Source of the DNA: an uncultured Spirochaetaceae bacterium
Lineage (GTDB): Bacteria > Spirochaetota > Spirochaetia > Treponematales > Treponemataceae
DNA length: 9,386 nt
Direction of reading: 5' to 3'
Assembly (NCBI GenBank): GCA_902773215.1
Contig: CACYDQ010000114.1
Coordinates: forward strand, 1-9,386
The notes beneath the pieces are model-generated. The model was not told where the DNA came from. It ran no database searches and saw only the letters and a list, made by a program, of their open reading frames with translations. Both the position numbers and the translations under genes were made by a program. Shown piece by piece: positions 1-6,694 of this stretch; within the stretch, counting starts at the first letter, position 1, and the number at the start of each line of letters is the position of its first letter.

Positions 1-265
1 CCCGCCCCTTCATGACGGCGGGAATCAGCAGGGCGGCGGACAGGCATGCCTGCCCCAGTATGTAGCTTTCCAGTATGCCCGGCGTCTGTCCGGCGGACTG
101 CCATGACGCGGAATGCTGCGCCCGCATCTGGTTGACAAGGTGTGTCCCGTGGAAGAGCGCGCCCCGGAAACGCCCGTCCGCCATCGTAAAGTGTATCATG
201 TCATCCGCGGGGAGCGCCCGCAGGAACTCCGCAAGTTCCGTGTCCTGAATCTCAGCCTTTATCAT
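1..265 (-). CDS. hslO: Hsp33-family redox-regulated chaperone, N-terminal part (cut by window edge)
   Basis: The visible 88 residues match the start of Hsp33, a cytosolic holdase chaperone that is activated when C-terminal zinc-binding cysteines are oxidised. The key stretch is the RGALFHGTHLVNQMRAQH segment (residues 34-51), followed by GILESYILGQACLSAALLIP (63-82) and then MKGR. This is the beta-strand/helix pattern of the Hsp33 N-terminal domain, in which a helix rich in small residues precedes the next strand. The cysteine-rich C-terminal switch lies outside the window, so redox control cannot be confirmed. The ATG at 265 is chosen because an AGGGGA Shine-Dalgarno sequence sits about 8 bases upstream. 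It starts 25 bases after the stop of the DUF4954 gene with no promoter visible between them, so the two are probably one operon. The family call is from remembered motifs and is fairly but not fully certain. Confidence 0.75.
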   Translation of the reverse strand, partial: MIKAEIQDTELAEFLRALPADDMIHFTMADGRFRGALFHGTHLVNQMRAQHSASWQSAGQTPGILESYILGQACLSAALLIPAVMKGR

Positions 266-290
266 CGATTTATCCCCTGTTACCTCTTGC

Positions 291-2516
291 CTACCGCAAT
301 TTCCTGAAAATCTTCTCAAGCACGCCGTTGAACTCGTCCGTCGAGTAGCGCAGGTGCTTGAGGAACGAGTTGTCCTCAAGGGAGCCCAGGACAGTGTCCC
401 GCTCCTTCTTGTTCCTGAAGGTAATCGAGCGGAAGAAGTCCGTGTAGTCCTTCTCGCGGGACGTTATGGAGGACTCCAGCATATTCATGGAGACGTAGGC
501 GACATCGTTCGTGATGTCCTTGTATACTTCCCGGTCGAATTCCTCGCTCGGCCTGCTGTAGAGCTGCTCCAGAAGATATATCGCATACCGTGCCTTATAG
601 TCCGTGTAGGACTTCTGGCACTCGTCATAGAAGGCATGCACCCCGGCCCAGCTCTTTATGCGGCCAATCTTGACCAGGGAGAACAGCTCGTAGACCTTGG
701 AGGAAGGAATGACCTGGCCGCCGGCATTCATCCAGCTGGTGTAGAGGGGCAGCGCCTTGATAGCCTCCATGTCGGCTTTTCCCAGCTCCTCGATTCCCCG
801 CTCCAGCCCCCACTGCATCAGGCTCTCGACGGCAAAATATTTCATAATCCGCCGGTACTCCCGGTAGGCCTGGGCGGGTTTCTCGATAATCGCGCCGTGC
901 TTGCGCTGGCAGCGGTCGTCTAGGAGGAGGAACTTGGCCTCGGAATTCTGGTGCAGGTAGTCCTTGGCTATCTGCCGCATCTCATCCTCGCTCCTCGCCC
1001 CGGCGGCCTTCTGCCTTGTTTCGAAGAGGTACTCAGGACGCGGATTGTGCAGGGTCATATCGTTGAGCGCCTCTTTCGGCAGCTTGAGGTAGCGTTCAGT
1101 CAGCTCGATGAGCCTCCTGATGGCGGCCTCCACCTCCTGCATGGTATCCGGCGCGAGGGGGTCGGTCTCTATGTGCTGCACCTTCACCACCCTCTTGTCG
1201 CGGGCGGAGAACTTGTACTTATTGCGGACTATCGCGAACATATTGTAGATGAACCAGTAGGCCGGGATGATGTGGACGGCCCCGTCCTCGCCACCGGTCG
1301 CGACGAGCGAGAAGGGGTAGGTGATGTTCAGCTCGTTCTGGTAGCTGCCCTTGGAGACCAATACGAAGGAGGCGAAGCGGGAGTCGTACTTAAAGTCCGA
1401 GCAGAGGCCGGGCCAGAACCCCCGCCCCGCGACCATTTCCCCGTCGGGCGAGCGGGAGTTGTGGTTTGAGCCGATTGTGGCGGCGGAGGCCACGTTGCTC
1501 TGCCCCATCACGGTCGCCGCAATGAGGAAGGAGGAATTGTGGTGCTGTTCATGGAAGGGGAAAATCAGGTTGTTCAAAAGCTCGCAGCAGGAGACCGTCG
1601 AATTGTCCCCGAGGAAAGAGTTCAGGAGGCGCGCCCCGTACTTCAGGTGGCAGTTCCGCCCCATGACGAAGCGGACGGCGACCGCCTGGTAGAAGACGTG
1701 GCTGCCATAGCCCATGATGCCGTTGACCATCTCCACGCCCTCGCCTATCTGGCTCGGCTCCTGCTCGCTCGACAAGACAGTGATGTTCTTGAGCTTGAAG
1801 GCTCCTTTTATGTAAGCGAATGACCCGATTCTCGCATCCTTGAGCAAGGTGCAGTTCTTTATGACGACGTCGTCCTCGACAATCCCGAAGGTGTTGTTCT
1901 TGCCGTCGTTGCCCGCCTCTGTCAGCTCCACGAAGCGGCTCATCAGGAGGGAGTCCTCGCGGAAACGGGACCAGAGGAATGCGTCCGCCGCTATCATGTC
2001 AGTAAAGGCGAGGATTCCCCGGTTGCCGTTCTCGTTGCCGACCCCTATCCAGATGCGGTTCTCCTCGCCCTCGCCCTCCTTCAGTATTCCCTCGCCGAAC
2101 TTGGAGTGCTTGGTGCAGCTCATCTCCTGCACGTTGAAGAGCATGACCCGGTCTCCTATCTTGTAGTTGGACAGGTAGCCCACATTGTGGATCACGCAGT
2201 CGTCCCCGATGACGACATCGTAGAGGACCGAGCGGTAAATCCCGGTGTTCAGCTCCAGGTCGTGGAAGCGGAGGGTGGCCGGGCGGACAAGTCCCAGCAC
2301 GATGACCCCGTTGAACACCGACCAGCTGATAAGGGAGGGATTGAACTCCCCCTCCCCCTCGGGGACGAACACATTCTGCCAGTCCGGGTCGGAAGAGACG
2401 TTCCCGTTCCGCAGCAGCACGGATATTTCATCAGGGGTAAGGTGCCTTTTGCCCGCGACCTTCCTGGCCAGACAAACCGGTCCCCCCCTGTCTTTGAGCA
2501 GCGTAACTTTCGGCAT
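291..2516 (-). CDS. DUF4954 family protein with left-handed beta-helix (hexapeptide-like) core
   Basis: A 741-residue protein of a family known from Treponema and Bacteroidetes, with no established function. Residues about 75-400 are dense in short hydrophobic strands separated by turns (IGDDCVIHNVGYL, IGDRVMLFNV, VEDDVVIKNCTLLKDARIGSFAYIKG), the pattern of left-handed beta-helices of the hexapeptide acyltransferase/nucleotidyltransferase type. The most diagnostic part is FHEQHHNSSF (about 321-330), then GQSNVASAATIGSNHNSR (338-355) and GRGFWPGL (364-371). The His/Asn-rich spots could form an active or metal site, which is inference. Residues 430-741 are mostly charged helices. An in-frame TTG at 2552 would add 12 residues. 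I prefer the ATG at 2516, because the TTG lies inside the -35 element of a strong promoter and has no ribosome site. The ATG also lacks a Shine-Dalgarno and probably starts a leaderless mRNA. The likely operon partner is the Hsp33 gene downstream. Confidence 0.88.
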   Translation of the reverse strand: MPKVTLLKDRGGPVCLARKVAGKRHLTPDEISVLLRNGNVSSDPDWQNVFVPEGEGEFNPSLISWSVFNGVIVLGLVRPATLRFHDLELNTGIYRSVLYDVVIGDDCVIHNVGYLSNYKIGDRVMLFNVQEMSCTKHSKFGEGILKEGEGEENRIWIGVGNENGNRGILAFTDMIAADAFLWSRFREDSLLMSRFVELTEAGNDGKNNTFGIVEDDVVIKNCTLLKDARIGSFAYIKGAFKLKNITVLSSEQEPSQIGEGVEMVNGIMGYGSHVFYQAVAVRFVMGRNCHLKYGARLLNSFLGDNSTVSCCELLNNLIFPFHEQHHNSSFLIAATVMGQSNVASAATIGSNHNSRSPDGEMVAGRGFWPGLCSDFKYDSRFASFVLVSKGSYQNELNITYPFSLVATGGEDGAVHIIPAYWFIYNMFAIVRNKYKFSARDKRVVKVQHIETDPLAPDTMQEVEAAIRRLIELTERYLKLPKEALNDMTLHNPRPEYLFETRQKAAGARSEDEMRQIAKDYLHQNSEAKFLLLDDRCQRKHGAIIEKPAQAYREYRRIMKYFAVESLMQWGLERGIEELGKADMEAIKALPLYTSWMNAGGQVIPSSKVYELFSLVKIGRIKSWAGVHAFYDECQKSYTDYKARYAIYLLEQLYSRPSEEFDREVYKDITNDVAYVSMNMLESSITSREKDYTDFFRSITFRNKKERDTVLGSLEDNSFLKHLRYSTDEFNGVLEKIFRKLR

Positions 2517-2523
2517 GGGGGGA

Positions 2524-2552
2524 ATTATAAAGATTTTGCAAGCCTTTTGCAA
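2524..2552 (-). promoter_or_regulatory. Sigma-70-type promoter of the DUF4954 gene, apparently leaderless
   Basis: Read on the minus strand, a TTGCAA -35 box (2547-2552) and a perfect TATAAT -10 box (2524-2529) are separated by 17 bases, the optimal spacing. Only 7 bases (2517-2523) separate the -10 box from the ATG at 2516, so transcription should begin at or within a base or two of the start codon. No ribosome-binding sequence could fit. The leaderless start is inferred from spacing. Confidence 0.72.
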
Positions 2553-2562
2553 GTTTGCGCAA
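2534..2562. repeat. TTGCAA palindrome repeats at one-helical-turn spacing between divergent genes
   Basis: TTTTGCAAG occurs twice in direct repeat (2534-2542 and 2545-2553) with an 11-base period. A related palindrome, TTGCGCAA, follows at 2555-2562. TTGCAA is its own reverse complement, so each copy reads the same on both strands. The second copy is the -35 box of the leftward promoter and overlaps the -35 region of the rightward one. The array could be a regulator binding site that controls both genes, or just a pair of overlapping -35 elements. No regulator is identifiable. Confidence 0.45.
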
Positions 2563-2573
2563 TATGCTATAAT
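2545..2573 (+). promoter_or_regulatory. Extended -10 promoter of the M16-like gene, apparently leaderless
   Basis: A perfect TATAAT (2568-2573) is preceded by TG at 2565-2566, giving an extended -10 element (TGCTATAAT). The -35 is weaker: TTTTGC (2545-2550) at 17-base spacing, or TTGCAA (2547-2552) at 15. The ATG at 2582 begins only 8 bases after the -10 box and there is no Shine-Dalgarno, so the mRNA probably starts at or next to the initiation codon. It overlaps the oppositely directed promoter, so the two should compete for RNA polymerase. Confidence 0.72.
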
Positions 2574-2581
2574 ATATCGCT

Positions 2582-5425
2582 ATGAAAAGACTCTTTCAGG
2601 CCATGCTCGCATCCCTGCTGATTCTCTGCCCTCCGGCACTGTCCGCACGGGAGACATTCCTGCCAAACCTGCACATATATACGCTGGACTCCGGTTTCAT
2701 GATATTCATAAACGAGGAGAAGAACTCCGCCATGCCCCACGTGGAGCTCGCCTGCCGCTCAGGCTATTCCCACCAGACGAGCGCGGACGCGGGCTTCTAT
2801 GAGCTCTACTACAAGCTCTTCCTGAGCACGGCGGACAAGGACTTCCTTTCGGACTGCCCCATCAGCTCCTCGCTGACCGCGGACACGGTAGCGTTCTCCT
2901 GCGACATCACGCCGGACATGCTCGACGAGACGATACGGCAGCTCTACAAGTGCGTCGCGGAACCATCGTTCGCAGACACGGAGATACAGAAGCAGTACAA
3001 GCAGATGAAAGAGAACATAGCCGGCTACCAGAAAAGCCCGGCGGGCTTCCTGAACAGCGCGATAGAGTCCCGGATGTTCCCCGGGGAGCCCTGGAAGCAG
3101 AACTTCGGCATAAACCTGGAGACCTTCAGCTCCTACAGCCTGACGCAGGTGAAGGGCTTCCTGGAGTCCATCCGCCAGGCTTACTACACGCCGGACAACT
3201 CTATCCTGATTATCACCGGGAACGTAGATGCCCAGAAGACGGCACAGACCGCCTCGGAATGCTTTTCCCGATGGAAAACGGCTTTCAGCGGCAGTACCAG
3301 GAAAAACGGGAGCCTGTTCTCGGCCAAGCAGCGTAAGTTCGTCCTGTCATCCCCGATATTCTCCAAGGACATGACGCAGATTGCCATACAGTACACGGAC
3401 TTCTCCGAGGCGGAAGCCAAGACTGCGGCAAGGGCGTTCAACCTGGGGGACTCCCCTTTCGTCGCCCTGCTGACCGGGGAGAAGTCTCTCGGCATACGGG
3501 GCGAGGGATACATTTCTTCCGGATTCTCAAGCGAGGCGGGAACCAGCAGGGTCATCCTGCAGGGAATCATGGAAGCCCCCTACTCCTTCATGGACAATGA
3601 TGAGCCTCCGGCCCCCGGGCTTCTGGAGAAAGCAACCCCGGCATTCCAGTCGGACGCGTTCATAGAGAAGACGAAGGAAGCCCTCAAGCTGACAAAGAAA
3701 CAGTTCGACACGGCGCGGGACAAAGTTGCCGCCGACCTGAACATGGGGAGCGGGGGCAGCAAGGGGCTTGCGGACGCGATTGTCGGCTTCTGGGCGCAGA
3801 AGCAGGGCGTCCGGGCGGAGAACTTCTATTCCACATTCCTCGCCTACTACGACAGCATCAGGAAGCTTGACCGCCAGACCTTTGCAGGAAAGATAGACAG
3901 CTCCAGCCCCTTCGTGTTCGCGATGGTCAATGATGCGGTTTACGAAGCGAACAAGGAGGAATTCAAGGAACGGGGATACGAGCTTATCACCGAGGACAAC
4001 GCGGCCTGGTACCAGCTCGCGGGCTACAAGCTCGACGGAAACGGCGCAAACGGAACTGCCCCGGGCACGGAAGGAGCAGACAAGAAAGTTCCCTTCAACC
4101 CCGCCACCTGGTCGTCCTACTACATAGACAACATCAGGAGCCTCAGCTCCACCAAGCTGTCCAACGGAATTCCCCTCGTGGTCAAATCAAACCCGGGCAG
4201 CCAGACCGTCCTCACCTCTATAGCGATATCCGGGGGCGAAAGCGCGAGCCCCAAAGGCAAGCACTTTCTCCGCACCCTGCTGATAAATGCGTTCGCAAGC
4301 TGCATACAGGACGAAATGATAAAGATGCGGGACGGAGGCCTCTTGTCAGGGGAAGTGCGGATAAACGCATGGACGACCGAGGTGACCAGCTACATCACGA
4401 TGGAGTGCATGGCCTCCGAGTTGGAGCGCGCGCTGACCGCCCTCGTCAACGCGATAGTCTACGGCGACATCCGCCCCCTGTCCGCCGACCAGCTGATAAG
4501 CAACCAGAACTACCAGACCAGGCTCAAGACCGACTCCCTGTCCTGGCAGCTCAAAAGCAATGCGATACGTCACATGTACAAGGACAGCCGCTATGCCGAC
4601 ATCTTCGATATTTCGGAGACCGAGGAACTCAGCTCCACGGATTTTCAGTCGATTATCCTCTCCTACACGGAGCTTTTGGACGCAGCCCTCTACTCGCTCG
4701 TCATAGCGGGAGACACAGACGCGCAGGAAGCACGTGAGATGGCAGAAAAGACGCTCGGAGTACTCAGGATGCAGAAGGACAGGGAAGTTACCTTCATACC
4801 CCACCCTTCCTATGAGGCGAAGACGCTGGACATCGCGCTCAAGCACACCTACACGTCAGACCTGGATCCTGCGCTGGCCCCCAAGGAGTCACCCCTGCTC
4901 ATCCCGACAAAGAAGTACTACGATCCCATGCAGTTCTACTTTTCCGCCCCGGAATACGGAACACAGCGGGAGTTGTTCAATGCCCTGCTCCTGGAGCTGG
5001 AGAAACTGACCGAGGAAGACCTGGGGGAAGGATATGAATGCAGGACGGAGCTCGCCACAAGCATAGTCAACGTGGGTATGATAGAAGCGGAACGGCTGAT
5101 ACACAAGAAGAGCTTCATCAATTCCTTCACAGCGGCGAGGACCAAACTCGCATCTCATCTCAAAAACGAGGATGAGGCTGTACGGAATAAAGCGATAGCT
5201 GACATACGGCGGCTCTGGAACCGCAGCGTGATGATTATGACCCAGACAAACGACGGGACAGCGAGGCTGATTCAAGACGGGATACTGGACGGGAACAAGA
5301 GCCTCTACCTGGATTCCTACATTGTCATGCAGAACGCGACGGCGGCGGACTTCAGCAAGATACTGGACCGCTACTTCCCGGAGAGCGGCTACCTGCGGCT
5401 TTTCTCAAAGGACTCGCAGGAATAG
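2582..5425 (+). CDS. Exported M16 (insulinase/pitrilysin-like) protein, apparently catalytically dead
   Basis: This 947-residue protein has two tandem M16 halves. A signal peptide is visible (MKRLF, hydrophobic AMLASLLILCPPAL, likely cleavage after ALSA at about residue 22), so it should act in the periplasm or envelope. Cys16 is preceded by Leu and followed by Pro-Pro, a poor lipobox. Half 1 starts at about residue 33 (YTLDSGFMIFINEE) and includes the typical YYTPDNSILIITGNVD strand (201-216). Half 2 starts at about 524 (TKLSNGIPLVVKSNPG) and repeats the pattern at 701-725 (AALYSLVIAGDTDAQEA). Active M16 enzymes bind zinc through HxxEH. The aligned positions are YELYY (73-77) in half 1 and HFLRT (561-565) in half 2, so neither half keeps the motif. 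The fold assignment is good, and lack of peptidase activity is inferred. It may instead bind peptides or partner an active M16 protein encoded elsewhere. It converges with the flgN-like gene, with 11 bases between the stops. Confidence 0.85.
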   Translation: MKRLFQAMLASLLILCPPALSARETFLPNLHIYTLDSGFMIFINEEKNSAMPHVELACRSGYSHQTSADAGFYELYYKLFLSTADKDFLSDCPISSSLTADTVAFSCDITPDMLDETIRQLYKCVAEPSFADTEIQKQYKQMKENIAGYQKSPAGFLNSAIESRMFPGEPWKQNFGINLETFSSYSLTQVKGFLESIRQAYYTPDNSILIITGNVDAQKTAQTASECFSRWKTAFSGSTRKNGSLFSAKQRKFVLSSPIFSKDMTQIAIQYTDFSEAEAKTAARAFNLGDSPFVALLTGEKSLGIRGEGYISSGFSSEAGTSRVILQGIMEAPYSFMDNDEPPAPGLLEKATPAFQSDAFIEKTKEALKLTKKQFDTARDKVAADLNMGSGGSKGLADAIVGFWAQKQGVRAENFYSTFLAYYDSIRKLDRQTFAGKIDSSSPFVFAMVNDAVYEANKEEFKERGYELITEDNAAWYQLAGYKLDGNGANGTAPGTEGADKKVPFNPATWSSYYIDNIRSLSSTKLSNGIPLVVKSNPGSQTVLTSIAISGGESASPKGKHFLRTLLINAFASCIQDEMIKMRDGGLLSGEVRINAWTTEVTSYITMECMASELERALTALVNAIVYGDIRPLSADQLISNQNYQTRLKTDSLSWQLKSNAIRHMYKDSRYADIFDISETEELSSTDFQSIILSYTELLDAALYSLVIAGDTDAQEAREMAEKTLGVLRMQKDREVTFIPHPSYEAKTLDIALKHTYTSDLDPALAPKESPLLIPTKKYYDPMQFYFSAPEYGTQRELFNALLLELEKLTEEDLGEGYECRTELATSIVNVGMIEAERLIHKKSFINSFTAARTKLASHLKNEDEAVRNKAIADIRRLWNRSVMIMTQTNDGTARLIQDGILDGNKSLYLDSYIVMQNATAADFSKILDRYFPESGYLRLFSKDSQE

Positions 5426-5436
5426 CCGCCTCCAAG

Positions 5437-5922
5437 CTAGGCATCCAAATGGATCATATTGCCGCCGTCTTCCTGCCGGGCGTAGACCGAACGATGGGCG
5501 CGGTATGGATTCTTGATGCCGCCTATGTCACGCCGTATATCCAGCATGCGGACGCGCAGGAGCTTCTGGTTCTTTATGTTCTGTGACACGACCTGTGCCC
5601 TCAGGGCAACAAGGTCGTCCTGAATCTTGTTGACGGGGATTGTATCCTCCGGGTTATAGGTCGCGGCATGGGACTTTTCATAGAGCCGCTGCATCGGGAC
5701 GATAATCTTCTGCAAGGAGCCGATGTTCTTGACAATCTGGTTCGCAAGGTCAGCGTGAGCCATAATCGCCTCCGCATCATCCTCGTTTATTTCGGTCTCC
5801 TGCATCTCCAGGATACGCAGGTATTCCTGAAACTTATCCCGCTGTTGTTCCAGCAGGTAGCGGAAACGCCTCAGTATGGCGACACGCTCGTCAAATTCCC
5901 TCTGGTCAAGCTTCTCTCTCAT
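5437..5922 (-). CDS. flgN: FlgN-like flagellar export chaperone
   Basis: A 161-residue, strongly helical, charged cytosolic protein with no signal or membrane segment. Two long amphipathic helices are apparent at about 10-48 (VAILRRFRYLLEQQRDKFQE onward) and about 50-88. The size and heptad-like pattern match FlgN, the chaperone that keeps the hook-filament junction proteins FlgK and FlgL export-ready. FlgN sequences diverge widely, so the call also rests on position directly downstream of fliS. The basic C-terminal tail (about residues 125-150, RMLDIRRDIGGIKNPYRAHR) is extra to the two-helix core. The ATG at 5922 has a strong GGGAGGGG ribosome site 4 bases upstream. The fliS stop is 44 bases before it. 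It could also be an unrelated coiled-coil flagellar accessory protein. Confidence 0.68.
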   Translation of the reverse strand: MREKLDQREFDERVAILRRFRYLLEQQRDKFQEYLRILEMQETEINEDDAEAIMAHADLANQIVKNIGSLQKIIVPMQRLYEKSHAATYNPEDTIPVNKIQDDLVALRAQVVSQNIKNQKLLRVRMLDIRRDIGGIKNPYRAHRSVYARQEDGGNMIHLDA

Positions 5923-5950
5923 TTTCCCCTCCCGGTGAAATGCTTCTGCC

Positions 5951-5968
5951 GAAAGCCCCCCGGCTTTC
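5951..5968 (-). other. Hairpin between fliS and flgN, overlapping the fliS stop codon
   Basis: GAAAGCC and GGCTTTC form a perfect 7-base-pair stem around a 4-base G loop when read as minus-strand RNA. The TGA stop of fliS enters the stem. No U tract follows on the minus strand (next bases GGCAGAAGC), so it does not look like a terminator. It may be an mRNA processing or stability element, or may lower flgN expression relative to fliS. It has no demonstrated role. Confidence 0.45.
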
Positions 5969-6419
5969 AGCCGTTAATAGAAATGGCGGGGGTATCGGCT
6001 GCCATCTGTACCTGGGTATTCGCCAGGCTGTTGGCCGCCTGTATCCATGAGTTCAGAAGGTCGGAGAGCATCTTGTGCACGCTCTCGAGCGTCCTCTTGT
6101 CATGGCTCAACGACACGGAGAGAAGCTGCTTGTTGAAGAAGATGTAGAGGGACATAAGGTTTTTCGCTATGTCCCCGCCCTTCTCCAAGTCCAAGCTGGC
6201 CTCCAGCTCCGAGATAATGTCGGAGGCTTTCTGTACCTTCTGGCCGAATTTCTCTATGTCGCCGGGTTTGACCTTGTTCTCGTCGTCAACAAGCGCGATG
6301 GCCTCCTCCAGCCGGGAGACCGCACCTTCGTAAAGCATGACCACAAGTGAACCTTGGCTCGCCGTCTTTACTCCGATTTCTTGATAAGCCTTGAAACCAT
6401 TGTTCGCGCTATAACCCAT
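5967..6419 (-). CDS. fliS: Flagellar export chaperone FliS (flagellin-specific)
   Basis: FliS binds the C-terminal region of flagellin in the cytosol, prevents premature polymerisation and delivers it to the flagellar type III export apparatus. The 150-residue length is normal or slightly long for the family. The diagnostic N-terminal pattern is present: AYQEIGVKTASQGSLVVMLYEGAVSRLEEA (residues 11-40), which fits the family's Y-x-x-x-x-V-x-T-A-S-x-x-x-L-x-x-M-L-Y-x-G-A signature. The remaining helices (ISELEASLDLEKGGDIAKNL and the LLNSWIQAANSLA end) are also FliS-like. The ATG at 6419 has GGTGGAG as Shine-Dalgarno 4 bases upstream. A promoter lies just ahead (6437-6466). The flgN-like gene follows and is probably co-transcribed. 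In spirochaetes the filament is periplasmic, but FliS itself works in the cytoplasm. Confidence 0.95.
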   Translation of the reverse strand: MGYSANNGFKAYQEIGVKTASQGSLVVMLYEGAVSRLEEAIALVDDENKVKPGDIEKFGQKVQKASDIISELEASLDLEKGGDIAKNLMSLYIFFNKQLLSVSLSHDKRTLESVHKMLSDLLNSWIQAANSLANTQVQMAADTPAISING

Positions 6420-6436
6420 TTTTCTCCACCATATAA

Positions 6437-6466
6437 ATGATAAATCCCTGTCCGTGCGAATGTCAA
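6437..6466 (-). promoter_or_regulatory. Sigma-70-type promoter for fliS
   Basis: On the minus strand a perfect TTGACA (6461-6466) is followed after 18 bases by TATCAT (6437-6442). The predicted start at about 6430 is 11 bases ahead of the fliS ATG, leaving just enough leader for its GGTGGAG ribosome site (6424-6430). It sits right after the stop of the 73-residue gene, so fliS can be transcribed separately from it. No sigma-28 (TAAA...GCCGATAA) match was seen here. Confidence 0.6.
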
Positions 6467-6472
6467 TGACGT

Positions 6473-6694
6473 TTACGCGTTCACAGCCTCAAGGTCAGCA
6501 GGGGTCTCCATCTTGGTCAGGTAGCCCGTGCGGATGCAGCTGTCAAACAGAGTCTTAGAGATGTAGTCAGTGGTAACGTCATTATATCCGTCCTTGTCGC
6601 GGACGATGCGGACCACATAGCCGTCATCCAGCTCGCGGACAATGGTCATGTAATCAGTTGACTTTCCCAAACTTTTTACTGTATAACTTGCCAT
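6473..6694 (-). CDS. Small protein of unknown function next to fliS (73 aa)
   Basis: I do not recognise this family. It is acidic overall, with a strand-rich N-terminal half (TDYMTIVRELDDGYVVRIVRDKDGY) and a short helix carrying the single Cys (LFDSCIRTGYLT). It has no signal peptide or membrane segment, so it is likely cytosolic. Coding is supported by a strong AAAGGAGAT ribosome site (6701-6709) 6 bases before the ATG at 6694, by a natural stop just before the fliS promoter, and by tight packing with fliS. An adaptor or regulatory role linked to flagella is possible from position only. No convincing promoter was found in the AT-rich 112-base gap upstream, which separates it from the divergent tatD-like gene. 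Confidence 0.75.
   Translation of the reverse strand: MASYTVKSLGKSTDYMTIVRELDDGYVVRIVRDKDGYNDVTTDYISKTLFDSCIRTGYLTKMETPADLEAVNA

Noticed and set aside
354..1823. Several long open frames on the plus strand opposite the DUF4954 gene
   Set aside because: They are shadows caused by GC-rich codon bias; they overlap one another, lack ribosome sites and show no recognisable protein pattern.
2517..2552. Upstream TTG start at 2552 giving a 753-residue DUF4954 protein
   Set aside because: The TTG lies in the -35 box of a strong promoter and has no ribosome site, so the extra 12 codons are unlikely to be transcribed.
2627..2632. Lipoprotein lipobox at Cys16 of the M16-like protein
   Set aside because: Leu at -1 and Pro-Pro after the Cys do not fit signal peptidase II sites; an ALSA signal peptidase I site follows directly.
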